From Azospira inquinata (GTDB lineage: Bacteria; Pseudomonadota; Gammaproteobacteria; Burkholderiales; Rhodocyclaceae): a DNA stretch of 64,000 bases. The stretch spans positions 992,001-1,056,000 of the forward strand of contig NZ_CP064782.1 in assembly GCF_018905915.1 (NCBI RefSeq), given 5' to 3'. This document shows positions 30,093 through 38,945 of this stretch, in pieces; within the stretch, counting starts at the first letter, position 1; every line of letters starts with the position of its first letter. The notes beneath the pieces are model-generated. The model worked only from the letters and a program-made list of their open reading frames with translations. It did no database searches and had not been told where the DNA came from. The translations under genes were made by a program, and so were the position numbers.

Positions 30093-30485
30093 TTAACGCT
30101 TGGAGAACTGTTTCCGGCGACGGGCTTTGTGGAAGCCGACTTTTTTCCGTTCCACTTCCCGAGCATCCCGAGTCACGAAACCAGCCTTGGACAGAGCAGG
30201 CTTCAGGGCGGCGTCGTACTCGATCAGAGCACGGGTAATACCGTGACGCACGGCACCGGCTTGGCCGGATTCGCCACCACCGGTCACGTTGACCTTGATG
30301 TCGAAGCCTTCCAGTTGTTCCACCAGGGCCAGAGGCTGACGCACAATCATGCGCCCGGTTTCACGGGAGAAGAATTCATCCACGGGCTTGCCATTCACGG
30401 TGATGGCGCCGCTGCCCCGCTTCATGAACACACGGGCAACCGCGCTTTTCCGGCGACCAGTACCGTAATAGTAGTTTTCAGCCAT
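30093..30485 (-). CDS. rpsI: Ribosomal protein uS9
   Basis: 130 residues. N-terminal [15 protein letters not shown] and C-terminal RRKQFSKR are diagnostic of uS9, whose basic C-terminal tail reaches the P-site tRNA. It lies 9 bases after rplM and shares its promoter, the near-universal rplM-rpsI pair. Confidence 0.98.
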   Translation of the reverse strand: MAENYYYGTGRRKSAVARVFMKRGSGAITVNGKPVDEFFSRETGRMIVRQPLALVEQLEGFDIKVNVTGGGESGQAGAVRHGITRALIEYDAALKPALSKAGFVTRDAREVERKKVGFHKARRRKQFSKR

Positions 30486-30494
30486 GACTTAACC

Positions 30495-30923
30495 TTAGAT
30501 ATCCAGAGTTTTGGGCTGTTGAGCACTGTGCGGATGGGCGGCACCGGCATAGCACTTCAGCTTCTTCAACATTGCGTAGCCCAGGGGGCCCTTCGGCAGC
30601 ATCCCTTTGACCGCATTCTCCAGAACGCGAGCGGGGAAGCGCTGTTGCAGCTTGTTGAAAGTCGTTTCGTAAATGCCACCGGGGAAACCACTGTGCCGAT
30701 AGTACTTCTTGTCAGTAGCCTTATTGCCCGTCACCCGAATCTTTTCCACATTGGTGACCACAATAAAATCCCCCGTATCCACGTGGGGCGTGTATTCAGC
30801 TTTGTGCTTGCCACGCAGCCGGCTAGCGATTTCGGTGGCGAGGCGACCCAGCACCTTGTCCGTGGCATCCACCACGAACCACTCGCGCTTCACCTCGTGC
30901 GGCTTGGCGGAAAAAGTTTTCAT
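30495..30923 (-). CDS. rplM: Ribosomal protein uL13
   Basis: 142 residues, standard length. Conserved uL13 motifs: [43 protein letters not shown] and [12 protein letters not shown]. It binds 23S rRNA early in 50S assembly. A good promoter lies 41-70 bases upstream. Confidence 0.98.
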   Translation of the reverse strand: MKTFSAKPHEVKREWFVVDATDKVLGRLATEIASRLRGKHKAEYTPHVDTGDFIVVTNVEKIRVTGNKATDKKYYRHSGFPGGIYETTFNKLQQRFPARVLENAVKGMLPKGPLGYAMLKKLKCYAGAAHPHSAQQPKTLDI

Positions 30924-30963
30924 CTACCTCGTCCTTTAAATGCCTAATATCAGAAAGGCGCGG

Positions 30964-30993
30964 ATTCTATCCTACAAATTCATGCACAGTCAA
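30964..30993 (-). promoter_or_regulatory. rplM-rpsI promoter
   Basis: On the minus strand TTGACT (30988-30993), 18 bases, TAGAAT (30964-30969), then CCGCGCC, a GC-rich discriminator expected of stringently controlled ribosomal promoters. Confidence 0.8.
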
Positions 30994-31462
30994 GCGCTTA
31001 ACCCGCCGAGCAGGAAATCCCTAGCCCTCAGCCGCCCTTTAGACTCCTTTAGGCAAAAAAAAACGCGACTCACGAGGAGTCGCGCTAAATCCACACCAAA
31101 GGAGGAGGGTGGAGGAGACAAACAGTGGAAGTACGAACAACCGGTTTGGCTGCTATCCGCACTTCGGTCAGTTTCATTATTGACCAAACTCAAACCGGAG
31201 GCAAGAATTTTTTTGTGCAACGCACCAGCGCCCATTTTTCCTCAAGCGGGCCCGTGCCCGGAAAGCCAGTTTCCGTTTTTATTTTGCCGGGCTCCCCTTA
31301 TAGCAAGCCCAGGCACTTAGACACACCGCCTTGACCAACCATACGTTGCCGTATCTTTTTGTGCGGCGCACAACACCGCCCCACCAGGCTCCAGAACCCG
31401 AAAATTCGGGGGACCGGTAAAATGAAGCACCTTTACCCTTTACCAACAGAGAGCCGATAACA
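30994..31462. other. Intergenic region between rplM and the osmC-type gene
   Basis: No protein gene that I can support. It contains the candidate small RNA (minus, 31055-31169) with its promoter and terminator, and from about 31205 to 31462 the upstream region of the OsmC gene. That region includes a short inverted repeat ATACG-TTGC-CGTAT near 31343-31356 and a TTGACC at about 31331 that may be part of its promoter. Confidence 0.5.
31055..31169 (-). ncRNA. Candidate small RNA upstream of rplM with C-rich anti-SD-like stretch
   Basis: A free-standing minus-strand unit. It has a possible promoter (TTGCCT at 31199-31204, 17 bases, AATAAT at 31176-31181). The terminator is perfect: CGCGACTC (31064-31071), loop ACGAG, GAGTCGCG (31077-31084), T9. 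The RNA would be about 115 nt and carry CTCCTCC-ACC-CTCCTCC (about 31102-31119), complementary to Shine-Dalgarno sequences. A 30-codon reading frame (ATG 31177, ending LVWI) is possible but would begin inside the -10 box. rplM has its own promoter downstream, so this is not simply its leader. Boundaries are approximate. Confidence 0.55.
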
Positions 31463-31882
31463 ATGGAATGCACCGTCAAGTGGGTAGACAACGTCACTTT
31501 TCTCGCCGAGACCGGCAGCAATCACGCCATTTTGATGGATGGCGCCCCGGAGGCGGGCGGGCGGAATCTAGCACCCCGCCCTATGGAGCTGTTACTGGCA
31601 GGGGCAGGCGGCTGCACCGCCTTCGATATTGTGCTGATTCTGAAGCGGGGCCGGCATCAAGTGTCTGGCTGCGAAGTTTCCCTGAAGGCCGGCCGGGCGG
31701 AAACCGACCCGAAAATATTCACCCACATTCACTTCCACTTCAAGGTAAGTGGCAAGCAATTGAAGCCCGAGGCCGTGGCTCGGGCCATCGACTTATCCAA
31801 GGATAAATACTGCTCCGCTTCCATCATGCTGGGAAAGACGGCCACTATTACCCACGACTACGAAATTATTGAGGAGGCCTAA
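31463..31882 (+). CDS. OsmC/Ohr-family protein (YhfA-like)
   Basis: 139 residues of the OsmC fold. The two peroxidatic cysteines are Cys51 (GAGGCTAFD) and Cys117 (DKYCSAS). PRPMELLLAGAGGCTAFD is the signature of the YhfA branch, whose members are thought to reduce organic peroxides or have a related redox role. The start ATG 31463 follows AGAGAG. It stands alone, convergent with coq7 (9 bases between stops). Confidence 0.9.
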   Translation: MECTVKWVDNVTFLAETGSNHAILMDGAPEAGGRNLAPRPMELLLAGAGGCTAFDIVLILKRGRHQVSGCEVSLKAGRAETDPKIFTHIHFHFKVSGKQLKPEAVARAIDLSKDKYCSASIMLGKTATITHDYEIIEEA

Positions 31883-31891
31883 CCCTAGGCC

Positions 31892-32515
31892 TTATACATA
31901 ATAGGTGAGCTTGGTCATCAGGCGAGACGTCACCTTCATGGCCAGCTTTACCGCACCGGGCAATTCGGCCGCCCCCAGAGACTCGGCCATACGGGAGTGG
32001 CCGATTTCATCTTCCTTCATCTGCTCCAGAATAGCCCGGGAGCGTTGATCCTGGGCAGGCAACACGGCCAAATGTCCCTGCAGGTGGCGCTCCACCTGCC
32101 GCTCCGTCTCCGCCAGGAAACCCAGATTAAAGGCATCCCCCGCCTTTCCCGCCAGCACCCCGATGGTAAGGGACCCCATATACCAGAGGGGATTCAGCAA
32201 ACTCTTGCGGGAACCCAGTTCCGCCAAACGGCCAGCGGTCCACGCCAAGTGTTCCGTTTCTTCGTCGGCGGCGGCCGCCAGGTTTTTTTTCAAGGCTACG
32301 GAGGGAGAGGCGATGGCCTGCCCTTGATACAAGGCCTGGGCGCAAATTTCTCCGCAATGGTCGATACGCATCAAGCCCGCCACGTGGCGGCGCTCCGCCT
32401 CCGATAGCTCCGCCTCCGGCTTGTCCCCTCCCGGGAGAGGTCGTCGGGAGTGGGCGGGAGCAAACACGGCCCGGAGGGCCTTATCGAATTCCGTGATGAC
32501 CTGATCCAACGCCAT
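31892..32515 (-). CDS. coq7: Demethoxyubiquinone hydroxylase Coq7
   Basis: 207 residues from ATG 32515. The di-iron ligands of the Coq7/UbiF-replacing family are all visible: MRIDHCGEICAQALY, EETEHL, ETERQVERH and EDEIGH. The enzyme hydroxylates demethoxyubiquinone in ubiquinone synthesis at the inner membrane. The longer upstream reading frame is the antisense-like overlap with the next gene and is not used. It follows the CNP1-like gene with 1 base between stop and start. Confidence 0.95.
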   Translation of the reverse strand: MALDQVITEFDKALRAVFAPAHSRRPLPGGDKPEAELSEAERRHVAGLMRIDHCGEICAQALYQGQAIASPSVALKKNLAAAADEETEHLAWTAGRLAELGSRKSLLNPLWYMGSLTIGVLAGKAGDAFNLGFLAETERQVERHLQGHLAVLPAQDQRSRAILEQMKEDEIGHSRMAESLGAAELPGAVKLAMKVTSRLMTKLTYYV

Positions 32516-32516
32516 G

Positions 32517-33053
32517 CTATTTCTTACCTCCCGCCTTGAGCGCGGCCACACCTTCTTCCGCTTTCTGGATGGCGATACCGTCCGGGCAGAAAAACTCCCT
32601 GGCCAGGGTCTGGGCGTAGCCATTCACCGTATCGGTACGCAACCGGCGCCACTCATTGCCCCGAGCTTTAGACCAGCTGCCGTCTTCCCGCCCGAAGGCG
32701 TAGTAGCGCCGCTCATAGGTATCGCAGCGCAGGCCTTCGAAACTCACGTTTTTGGCGCCGGAGGGGGAAAGAATGATTGCCACATAGCGCACCACCCGGT
32801 CCGCCCCCACTGATAGGCTGGCTTCATCGACGAAAAAGCGATTGCGAGCCGTAGGCCCCAGGTCCAATTCCACCATGGATTTTTCCTGGGGAGCAGGGGG
32901 TAATTGGGCGGCGATTTCCGCCCAGGGCTTTTTCTCGTAGTCCTCTTCAAAGCCCGGGTTATCGATGCGGCCGTTCAAGCTTCTCAGATAATCCTGGTCC
33001 GCCCGGGCAAAAGGAATCAAGGCCCACAGCAGACCACACACCACACCTACCAT
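32517..33053 (-). CDS. CNP1-like exported protein
   Basis: 178 residues from ATG 33053. A signal peptide (about 1-18, MVGVVCGLLWALIPFARA) precedes an acidic segment with NPGFEEDYEKKPWAE, typical of the CNP1-like family found in betaproteobacteria. The C-terminal part has a pair of Cys (RCDTYERRYYAFG and FFCPDGIA). The family was first noted as a cryptic neisserial protein of unknown function. Periplasmic location is likely. It lies in a minus-strand run rppH, rubrerythrin-like, CNP1-like, coq7. Confidence 0.75.
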   Translation of the reverse strand: MVGVVCGLLWALIPFARADQDYLRSLNGRIDNPGFEEDYEKKPWAEIAAQLPPAPQEKSMVELDLGPTARNRFFVDEASLSVGADRVVRYVAIILSPSGAKNVSFEGLRCDTYERRYYAFGREDGSWSKARGNEWRRLRTDTVNGYAQTLAREFFCPDGIAIQKAEEGVAALKAGGKK

Positions 33054-33072
33054 TCTCAGATTGGGCGACACC

Positions 33073-33492
33073 CTAATCCTCCAGCTGATCCAGCGCTTTT
33101 TGCAAACGATTGGCATGGGCCCGCTCTGCTTTGGTGAGCGCTTCGAACCAGGCGGCGAGTTCCACCAACCCCTCTTCTCGCGCCTCCAGGGCCATGCGGG
33201 GGTACATTTGATCACAATCGGCCAGTTCGCTGACCAAGGCTGCTTTAAGACTTTCCCGCAGGGAAGAAAAAGGCAGATCCGTAACCGGATCACCACAGCT
33301 TTCCAGATATTCCAGATGGCCGTGGGCGTGCCCCGTCTCCCCTTCCGCAATGGCGCGGAACACCTCCGCCACTCCTGCTTGGCCCAGCACATCGGCCTTG
33401 GCAGCAAAATAAAGGTAGCGGCGGTTAGCCTGGGCTTCCTTGGCGAAAGCTTCCTTCAGGTTGGCCTCGGTACGGCTGCCTTTCAAACGCAT
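33073..33492 (-). CDS. Rubrerythrin-like di-iron protein (no rubredoxin domain)
   Basis: 139 residues from ATG 33492. A four-helix ferritin-like domain with di-iron ligands Glu19 (KEAQANRRYL), Glu52 and His55 (EGETGHAHGH) and a second set in the C-terminal half (EARE...FEALTKAERAHANR). The rubredoxin tail of classical rubrerythrins is absent. It probably detoxifies peroxide or stores redox equivalents in the cytoplasm. It starts 11 bases after rppH. Confidence 0.85.
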   Translation of the reverse strand: MRLKGSRTEANLKEAFAKEAQANRRYLYFAAKADVLGQAGVAEVFRAIAEGETGHAHGHLEYLESCGDPVTDLPFSSLRESLKAALVSELADCDQMYPRMALEAREEGLVELAAWFEALTKAERAHANRLQKALDQLED

Positions 33493-33502
33493 GGTCGGCA
33501 AC

Positions 33503-34027
33503 CTAGGCCTTGCCGCCGTCGGGACGGCGATTGTGGCCCCGATGGTGTGGACGATCGGCGTCAATGAAGCGCATCAATTCATTCAAGGCTTGTTCGTACA
33601 CGCCCCGCTTGAACTCGATGACCGACTCCAGGGGCACCCAGTAATCGTTCCAACGCCAGGCGTCGAATTCCGGGTGATCGGTCGCCCGCAGGGAAACGTC
33701 CGAATCCCGGCCGGTGAGACGCAACAAAAACCAGATTTGCTTCTGGCCCTTGTAACTACCCCGCCACTCTCTCTTTATCCACTGCGTCGGCACATCGTAG
33801 CGCAACCAATCCCGGGTTCGCCCCAGAATCCGGACATGCTCGGGCATCAGCCCCACTTCCTCATGCAGTTCCCGGTACATTGCCTGCTCGGGAGTTTCAC
33901 CGCGCTTGATACCGCCTTGAGGGAACTGCCAAGAATGTTCGCGTATCCGCTTACCCCAAAAAACCTCATTTCGGGAGTTGCAAAGAATGATGCCGACGTT
34001 CGGGCGATAGCCTTCGCGATCAAGCAT
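33503..34027 (-). CDS. rppH: RNA pyrophosphohydrolase RppH
   Basis: 174 residues. The Nudix box [20 protein letters not shown] (start residue 38) is complete with the REXXEE core at 52-57. HSWQFPQGG and the [11 protein letters not shown] segment match RppH, which removes pyrophosphate from the 5' end of mRNAs and triggers decay. It is divergent from proS, the usual neighbourhood in betaproteobacteria. Confidence 0.95.
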   Translation of the reverse strand: MLDREGYRPNVGIILCNSRNEVFWGKRIREHSWQFPQGGIKRGETPEQAMYRELHEEVGLMPEHVRILGRTRDWLRYDVPTQWIKREWRGSYKGQKQIWFLLRLTGRDSDVSLRATDHPEFDAWRWNDYWVPLESVIEFKRGVYEQALNELMRFIDADRPHHRGHNRRPDGGKA

Positions 34028-34183
34028 GAAAAAACCTGCTAAAAATATTGGGTTACCAGCATTTTTTCACATTTCAAAACGCTTGGAAAGGAAACCGCCC
34101 CGGCCTGCCAGGCACCACCATTCCCCCTTCTCTCCCCACGTCTTGTAAAATTAGATATTTAGATACCCTTATAACCATTCATC

Positions 34184-35896
34184 ATGCGCACCTCGCAATT
34201 TCTCCTCTCCACCCTTAAAGAAGCTCCGGCAGAAGCGGAAGTCATTAGCCACAAACTGATGATCCGAGCCGGCCTCATCAAGCGCCTGGCTGGCGGCATT
34301 TATACCTGGATGCCCCTGGGCCTGCGGGTGTTGCGCAAAGTAGAAGCCATTATCCGGGACGAAATGAACCGGGCGGGCGCCCAGGAACTGCTCATGCCCG
34401 CCGTGATACCGGCGGAGCTTTGGCAGGAAACGGGACGCTGGGAAAAATACGGCCCTGAGCTGCTGCGCATCAAGGACCGGCACCATCGGGACTTTGTCAT
34501 CGGCCCGACCCACGAAGAAGTGATCACCGACGTGGTACGGCGGGAAATTAAGAGCTACCGCCAGTTGCCCATCCACCTCTACCAAATCCAGACCAAATTC
34601 CGGGACGAAATCCGTCCCCGTTTCGGCGTCATGCGGGGCCGGGAATTCCTGATGAAAGACGGCTATTCCTTCCACACCAGCTTTGCCGACCTGGAGCGGG
34701 AATACGGGAATATGTACGACACTTACCACCGGATTTTCCAACGCCTGGGGCTGAAATTCCGGGCAGTGGCAGCGGACACCGGCTCTATCGGCGGTACGGG
34801 TTCCCACGAATTCCACGTACTGGCGGACTCGGGGGAAGACGCCATCGCCTTCTGCCCGGATTCGGACTATGCCGCCAACGTGGAACTGGCGGAGGCCCTG
34901 GCCCCCACCACGCCCCGGGTCGCTCCCGACGCCCCCCTGGCTAAGGAACCTACCCCGGACAAAACCCAATGCGGGGATGTGGCCCAATTCCTCGGCACGG
35001 ACGTTACCCAGCTGGTCAAATCCATTGCCGTGGTGGCCGCAGAAGGCGGCTTCACCCTGCTGCTCCTCCGGGGCGACCACGAGCTGAACGAAATCAAGGC
35101 GGAAAAGGTGATTGGGGAATTCCGCTTTGCCAAGGACGACGAAATTGTCACCGCCCTGGGCTGCAAGCCCGGCTACATCGGTCCGGTGGACATTGATGCG
35201 GGCATCCGGGTTATCGCTGACCGCAGCGTGGCGGCCATGGGGGACTTTGTCTGCGGCGCCAACCAAGCGGGTTACCACTTCACCCACGTCAATTTTGGTC
35301 GGGATCTGCCCGAGCCCGCTCAGGTGGCGGACATCCGCAACGTGATTGCGGGGGACCCCTGCCCGGACGGCAAAGGGCCTCTGGAACTTTGCCGGGGCGT
35401 GGAAGTGGGCCATATTTTCCAGCTCCGCACCCGATACTCCCAAGCCATGAACTGCAAGTTCCTGGACGAAAACGGCAAGGAGCAGGTCATGGAAATGGGC
35501 TGCTATGGCATCGGGGTTTCCCGGATTGTGGGAGCGGCCATCGAACAGAATTTCGATGATCGGGGCATTATTTTCCCCGCCGCCATCGCCCCCTTCCAAA
35601 TCGCCATCGTCCCCATGGGCTATCATAAGAACCCGGTGGTGAAAGAAGCGGCGGACAAACTGCTGGTGGAACTGGAAAGCCTGGGCCTGGATGTGCTGCT
35701 GGATGACCGGAACGAACGCCCCGGCTCCATGTTCGCCGATATGGAACTGATCGGCATTCCCCATCGCCTGGTAATCGGTGAACGTACCCTCAAGGAGGGG
35801 CAGCTGGAATACAAGGGACGCCGGGACGAAGCCGCCACCCTGATCCCCGCCGGGGATGTGCAAACCTTTATTCGGGAGAAATTGTGCGCCGCCTAA
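34184..35896 (+). CDS. proS: Prolyl-tRNA synthetase
   Basis: 570 residues, standard bacterial type. Class II motifs are visible: motif 1 region [23 protein letters not shown], motif 2 [21 protein letters not shown], and motif 3 [16 protein letters not shown]. An editing insertion (INS/YbaK-like, about residues 225-400) between motifs 2 and 3 has the KSIAVV and RGDHELN patterns that clear mischarged Ala-tRNA-Pro. The C-terminal anticodon domain has [12 protein letters not shown]. Its end overlaps the next gene by 13 bases. Confidence 0.97.
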   Translation: MRTSQFLLSTLKEAPAEAEVISHKLMIRAGLIKRLAGGIYTWMPLGLRVLRKVEAIIRDEMNRAGAQELLMPAVIPAELWQETGRWEKYGPELLRIKDRHHRDFVIGPTHEEVITDVVRREIKSYRQLPIHLYQIQTKFRDEIRPRFGVMRGREFLMKDGYSFHTSFADLEREYGNMYDTYHRIFQRLGLKFRAVAADTGSIGGTGSHEFHVLADSGEDAIAFCPDSDYAANVELAEALAPTTPRVAPDAPLAKEPTPDKTQCGDVAQFLGTDVTQLVKSIAVVAAEGGFTLLLLRGDHELNEIKAEKVIGEFRFAKDDEIVTALGCKPGYIGPVDIDAGIRVIADRSVAAMGDFVCGANQAGYHFTHVNFGRDLPEPAQVADIRNVIAGDPCPDGKGPLELCRGVEVGHIFQLRTRYSQAMNCKFLDENGKEQVMEMGCYGIGVSRIVGAAIEQNFDDRGIIFPAAIAPFQIAIVPMGYHKNPVVKEAADKLLVELESLGLDVLLDDRNERPGSMFADMELIGIPHRLVIGERTLKEGQLEYKGRRDEAATLIPAGDVQTFIREKLCAA

Positions 35897-36486
35897 CGGC
35901 CTTGCTCCTGGTCCTGGGCCTGCCTTTGGTAGCCCAGGCCGGGGCCCAGCGTTACGAACCCCTGTCCGCCAGTGTCCAGGCCGCTTTGTCCAAAGCGGTG
36001 GCGGACCAGGCGCCGCCCTACAGTTCCTTCAAAAACCCCATGGCGGCCGCGGACTGGCTGACGGAAATGTCCCGTCGCCTGACGAAACGCATCCCGGACC
36101 AGAAGGAACGCCTGGAATTTCTGCGCTCAGTCCATTACGAAGCCACCCGGGCGGGGTTGGACCCCCAGTTGGTCCTGGGCCTGATCCAGGTAGAGAGCGG
36201 CTTCAAGAAATACGCCCTATCCTCCGTGGGCGCCCGGGGCTATATGCAGGTCATGCCCTTCTGGATCAAGCAGATCGGAACCCCGGGCAACGACCTGTTC
36301 CAGATGCGCACCAACCTGCGCTACGGCTGCACCATCCTGCGCTTCTATCTGGACATCGAAAACGGCGACCTGTACCGGGCCCTGGGCCGCTACAACGGCA
36401 GTCTGGGCCAACCCGAATACCCCAATATGGTCCGTGCCGCCTGGCAGGGCCAATGGTCCTACAGTACACGCATGGCCATGCAATAA
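35884..36486 (+). CDS. SLT-family lytic transglycosylase
   Basis: 200 residues from GTG 35884, overlapping the proS end. A signal peptide (about 1-19, ending AQAG) is followed by a helical part and an SLT domain (about 80-190). The catalytic Glu104 sits in [19 protein letters not shown], followed by [12 protein letters not shown], a hallmark, and LGRYNGS. It cleaves peptidoglycan between MurNAc and GlcNAc in the periplasm. Related to MltE/MltC-type catalytic domains, but soluble since no lipobox is seen. Confidence 0.9.
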   Translation: MRRLTALLLVLGLPLVAQAGAQRYEPLSASVQAALSKAVADQAPPYSSFKNPMAAADWLTEMSRRLTKRIPDQKERLEFLRSVHYEATRAGLDPQLVLGLIQVESGFKKYALSSVGARGYMQVMPFWIKQIGTPGNDLFQMRTNLRYGCTILRFYLDIENGDLYRALGRYNGSLGQPEYPNMVRAAWQGQWSYSTRMAMQ

Positions 36487-36514
36487 AAAAGGCGGCTTCA
36501 GCCGCCTTTTTTAT
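36485..36514. terminator. Bidirectional terminator between the transglycosylase gene and ffh
   Basis: A6-GGCGGC, TTCA loop, GCCGCC-T6. It serves the plus-strand transglycosylase gene and the convergent ffh on the minus strand. Confidence 0.9.
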
Positions 36515-36537
36515 TGGGCAAACCCCAGAAACGATCT

Positions 36538-37893
36538 TCAGCGCATCCCGGGCATCATGCCCTTCATGCCCCGCATCAGCTTGCCCAGGCCACCCTTGGC
36601 AAAGGACTTCATCATTTTCTGAGTCTGTTCGAACTGGTTGAGCAAGCGGTTCACCTCCTGCACCTGCACCCCAGCTCCCGCCGCAATGCGCCGCTTGCGG
36701 CTGGCTTTGATGATTTCCGGCTTGGACCGTTCCCCCGGAGTCATGGAATTAATAATGCCTTCGATGCGCCGAATGGCTTTTTCCTCCGCCCCACCCTGCA
36801 ACTGACCAGCCGCCTGGGCAAACTGGGCCGGCAACTTGTCGATAAAGGCCGACATGCCCCCCATGTTGCGCATCTGGGCAATCTGATCCTTGAAATCATT
36901 GAGGTCGAAGCCCTTGCCGGACTTCAACTTCTTGGCCATGGCCTTGGCCTTTTCCTCATCCACTCCCTTACGGGCTTCCTCCACCAGGGACAGGATGTCC
37001 CCCATGCCCAGCACCCGGGAGGCCATACGATCCGGGTAAAAGGGTTCCAGGCCGGAGAGTTTTTCCCCCACCCCGGCAAATTTGATGGGCTTGCCCGTGA
37101 CCTGACGCACGGACAGGGCGGCGCCCCCCCGGGCATCCCCGTCCAACTTGGTCAGCACCACCCCGGTGAGGGGCAGGGCGTCATTAAATGCCTTGGCCGT
37201 ATTCACCGCGTCCTGGCCCAGCATGGAATCCACCACGAACAGGGTTTCAATGGGCTTCAGCACTTCATGGAGGCGCTGAATTTCTGCCATCATGGCCTCA
37301 TCAATGGCCAGGCGCCCGGCCGTATCCACCAGCACCACGTCGTGATAATGGCGCTTGGCCCAATCCACCGCCGCCAGGGCAATAGCTTCCGGTTTATCTT
37401 CCGGGGAAGAGGGGAAAAAATCCACACCAGCCTGGGCCGCCACAGTCTGCAACTGTTCAATGGCGGCGGGCCGATAGACGTCACAGGAAACCACCAGCAC
37501 CTTCTTCTTTTGGGTTTCCTTGAGCCACTTCGCCAATTTACCGGTGGTGGTGGTCTTCCCCGCCCCCTGCAAGCCAGCCATTAACACCACGGCCGGCGGC
37601 TGGGTAGCCAGATTCAGGCTGGCATTGGCGCCCCCCATGAGGGCGGTCATTTCCTCGTGCACCACCCCGATCAGGGCCTGGCCCGGGGTCAGGGAACCCA
37701 CCACCGCTTCCCCCACGGCCTTTTCCTTGACGGCGGCGATGAAGTCCTTGATGACCGGCAGGGCCACATCCGCTTCCAGCAGAGCCAGCCGCACCTCCCG
37801 GAGCGCATCGGCAATATTGGCGTCCGTGAGGCGGGCTTCTCCGCGCAGGGTCTTCATTACGCGGGCAAGGCGTTGGGTCAGGTTGTCGAGCAT
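36538..37893 (-). CDS. ffh: Signal recognition particle protein Ffh
   Basis: 451 residues. N-domain helices, GTPase G1 GLQGAGKTTTTGKLA, G3 DTAGRL, G4 TKLDGDARGG, and a Met-rich M-domain at the C-terminus (MKSFAKGGLGKLMRGMKGMM). Ffh with 4.5S RNA targets nascent membrane proteins to FtsY. It is divergent from the CcsA-like gene with only 30 bases between start codons, so promoters must overlap coding sequence. Confidence 0.97.
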   Translation of the reverse strand: MLDNLTQRLARVMKTLRGEARLTDANIADALREVRLALLEADVALPVIKDFIAAVKEKAVGEAVVGSLTPGQALIGVVHEEMTALMGGANASLNLATQPPAVVLMAGLQGAGKTTTTGKLAKWLKETQKKKVLVVSCDVYRPAAIEQLQTVAAQAGVDFFPSSPEDKPEAIALAAVDWAKRHYHDVVLVDTAGRLAIDEAMMAEIQRLHEVLKPIETLFVVDSMLGQDAVNTAKAFNDALPLTGVVLTKLDGDARGGAALSVRQVTGKPIKFAGVGEKLSGLEPFYPDRMASRVLGMGDILSLVEEARKGVDEEKAKAMAKKLKSGKGFDLNDFKDQIAQMRNMGGMSAFIDKLPAQFAQAAGQLQGGAEEKAIRRIEGIINSMTPGERSKPEIIKASRKRRIAAGAGVQVQEVNRLLNQFEQTQKMMKSFAKGGLGKLMRGMKGMMPGMR

Positions 37894-37923
37894 GGGAAAT
37901 TGGGCTTGGTGTAAACTAATTAG

Positions 37924-38766
37924 ATGTCGCCCATTTTACTGCACTTCCTGCCCCACTACCTGGCCGCAGCGGTCTTTGGCTTGCTGGGCGTTCATTTCTG
38001 GCGCAGCCGCTGGGCGAATACGGAAAACGCCCGGGTCGCCGTGCCCATGCAACCCTGGGAACGGCTCCTGATCCTGGGGGGGCTGGTCCTCCATGGCCTA
38101 GCCCTATACGACGGCATTATGGGTAACGGGGAAATGCGCTTTTCCTTCGCCCTGGCCCTGGCCCTCATGCTCTGGCTGGCGGTGCTAATCTACTGGCTGG
38201 AAAGCTTCCACGCCCGCATGGAAGGGATGCAGCCCATGGTGTTGCCCTTGGCCGCCGTCTGCGCCCTAGCCCCGCCCCTCTTTCCCATCGCCCACCCCTT
38301 ACCCCACGCGGCCTCCTTGGGCTTCAAGCTTCACTTCATGGCCTCCATGCTGGCCTACAGCTTTTTCACCCTGGCCGCCATGCACGCCGTTTTCATGGGC
38401 TTCGCCGAGCGCAAACTGCATCGCCGGGCATTAACTAAAAGCCTGGCCAGCCTGCCCCCCATCCTGGTCATGGAATCTTTGCTGTTCCGCATGATTTTCC
38501 TGGGCTTCCTCCTGCTCACCGTCGCCCTGGCCTCCGGCGTCCTGTTTTCCGAGGAATTGTTCGGCAAAGCCCTGACCTTCGACCACAAGACCATCTTCGC
38601 CTTCATTTCCTGGGGCATTTTCGCCGCCCTGCTACTGGGACGCCGCATCTACGGCTGGCGCGGCCGCCTGGCCCTGCGCTGGACCATGACCGGCTTCCTC
38701 CTCCTGCTCCTGGCCTACATCGGCAGCCGCTTTGTTCTGGAAGTGATTTTGGGTAGGGCGGGTTAA
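37924..38766 (+). CDS. CcsA/ResC-type cytochrome c assembly protein (YpjD-like)
   Basis: 280 residues with about eight membrane helices and the CcsA-family core: LPLAAVCALAPPLFP, KLHFMASMLAYSFFTLAAMHAVFM, LLTVALASGVLFS and FDHKTIFAFISWGIFAALLLGR. These heme-handling proteins participate in cytochrome c maturation, but this shorter YpjD branch is present in all proteobacteria next to ffh and its role is not established. A TG-TAAACT extended -10 (37907-37914) sits just upstream, so the transcript may be nearly leaderless. Confidence 0.85.
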   Translation: MSPILLHFLPHYLAAAVFGLLGVHFWRSRWANTENARVAVPMQPWERLLILGGLVLHGLALYDGIMGNGEMRFSFALALALMLWLAVLIYWLESFHARMEGMQPMVLPLAAVCALAPPLFPIAHPLPHAASLGFKLHFMASMLAYSFFTLAAMHAVFMGFAERKLHRRALTKSLASLPPILVMESLLFRMIFLGFLLLTVALASGVLFSEELFGKALTFDHKTIFAFISWGIFAALLLGRRIYGWRGRLALRWTMTGFLLLLLAYIGSRFVLEVILGRAG

Positions 38767-38945
38767 AGCCCCACGCCCTAGCGCCCTGCGCGGCCCTTGC
38801 CTTCAAACTAGGCCTTATGACTTAAGGTTTACAATCCCAGACCACGCGGGCATCATCATCCCCACTTTGAGCGCGGGATTTGTCCTACACGTTTGCCCCA
38901 GCGCCCCTCCCTTCTAGTCAAGCCCAGCTGAATTCGAGAACTTTC

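Noticed and set aside
31085..31177. A 30-codon frame (MKLTEV...) in the small RNA unit upstream of rplM
   Set aside because: Its start codon falls in the predicted -10 box and no ribosome site precedes it, so a peptide is unlikely unless the true start of transcription is further upstream.
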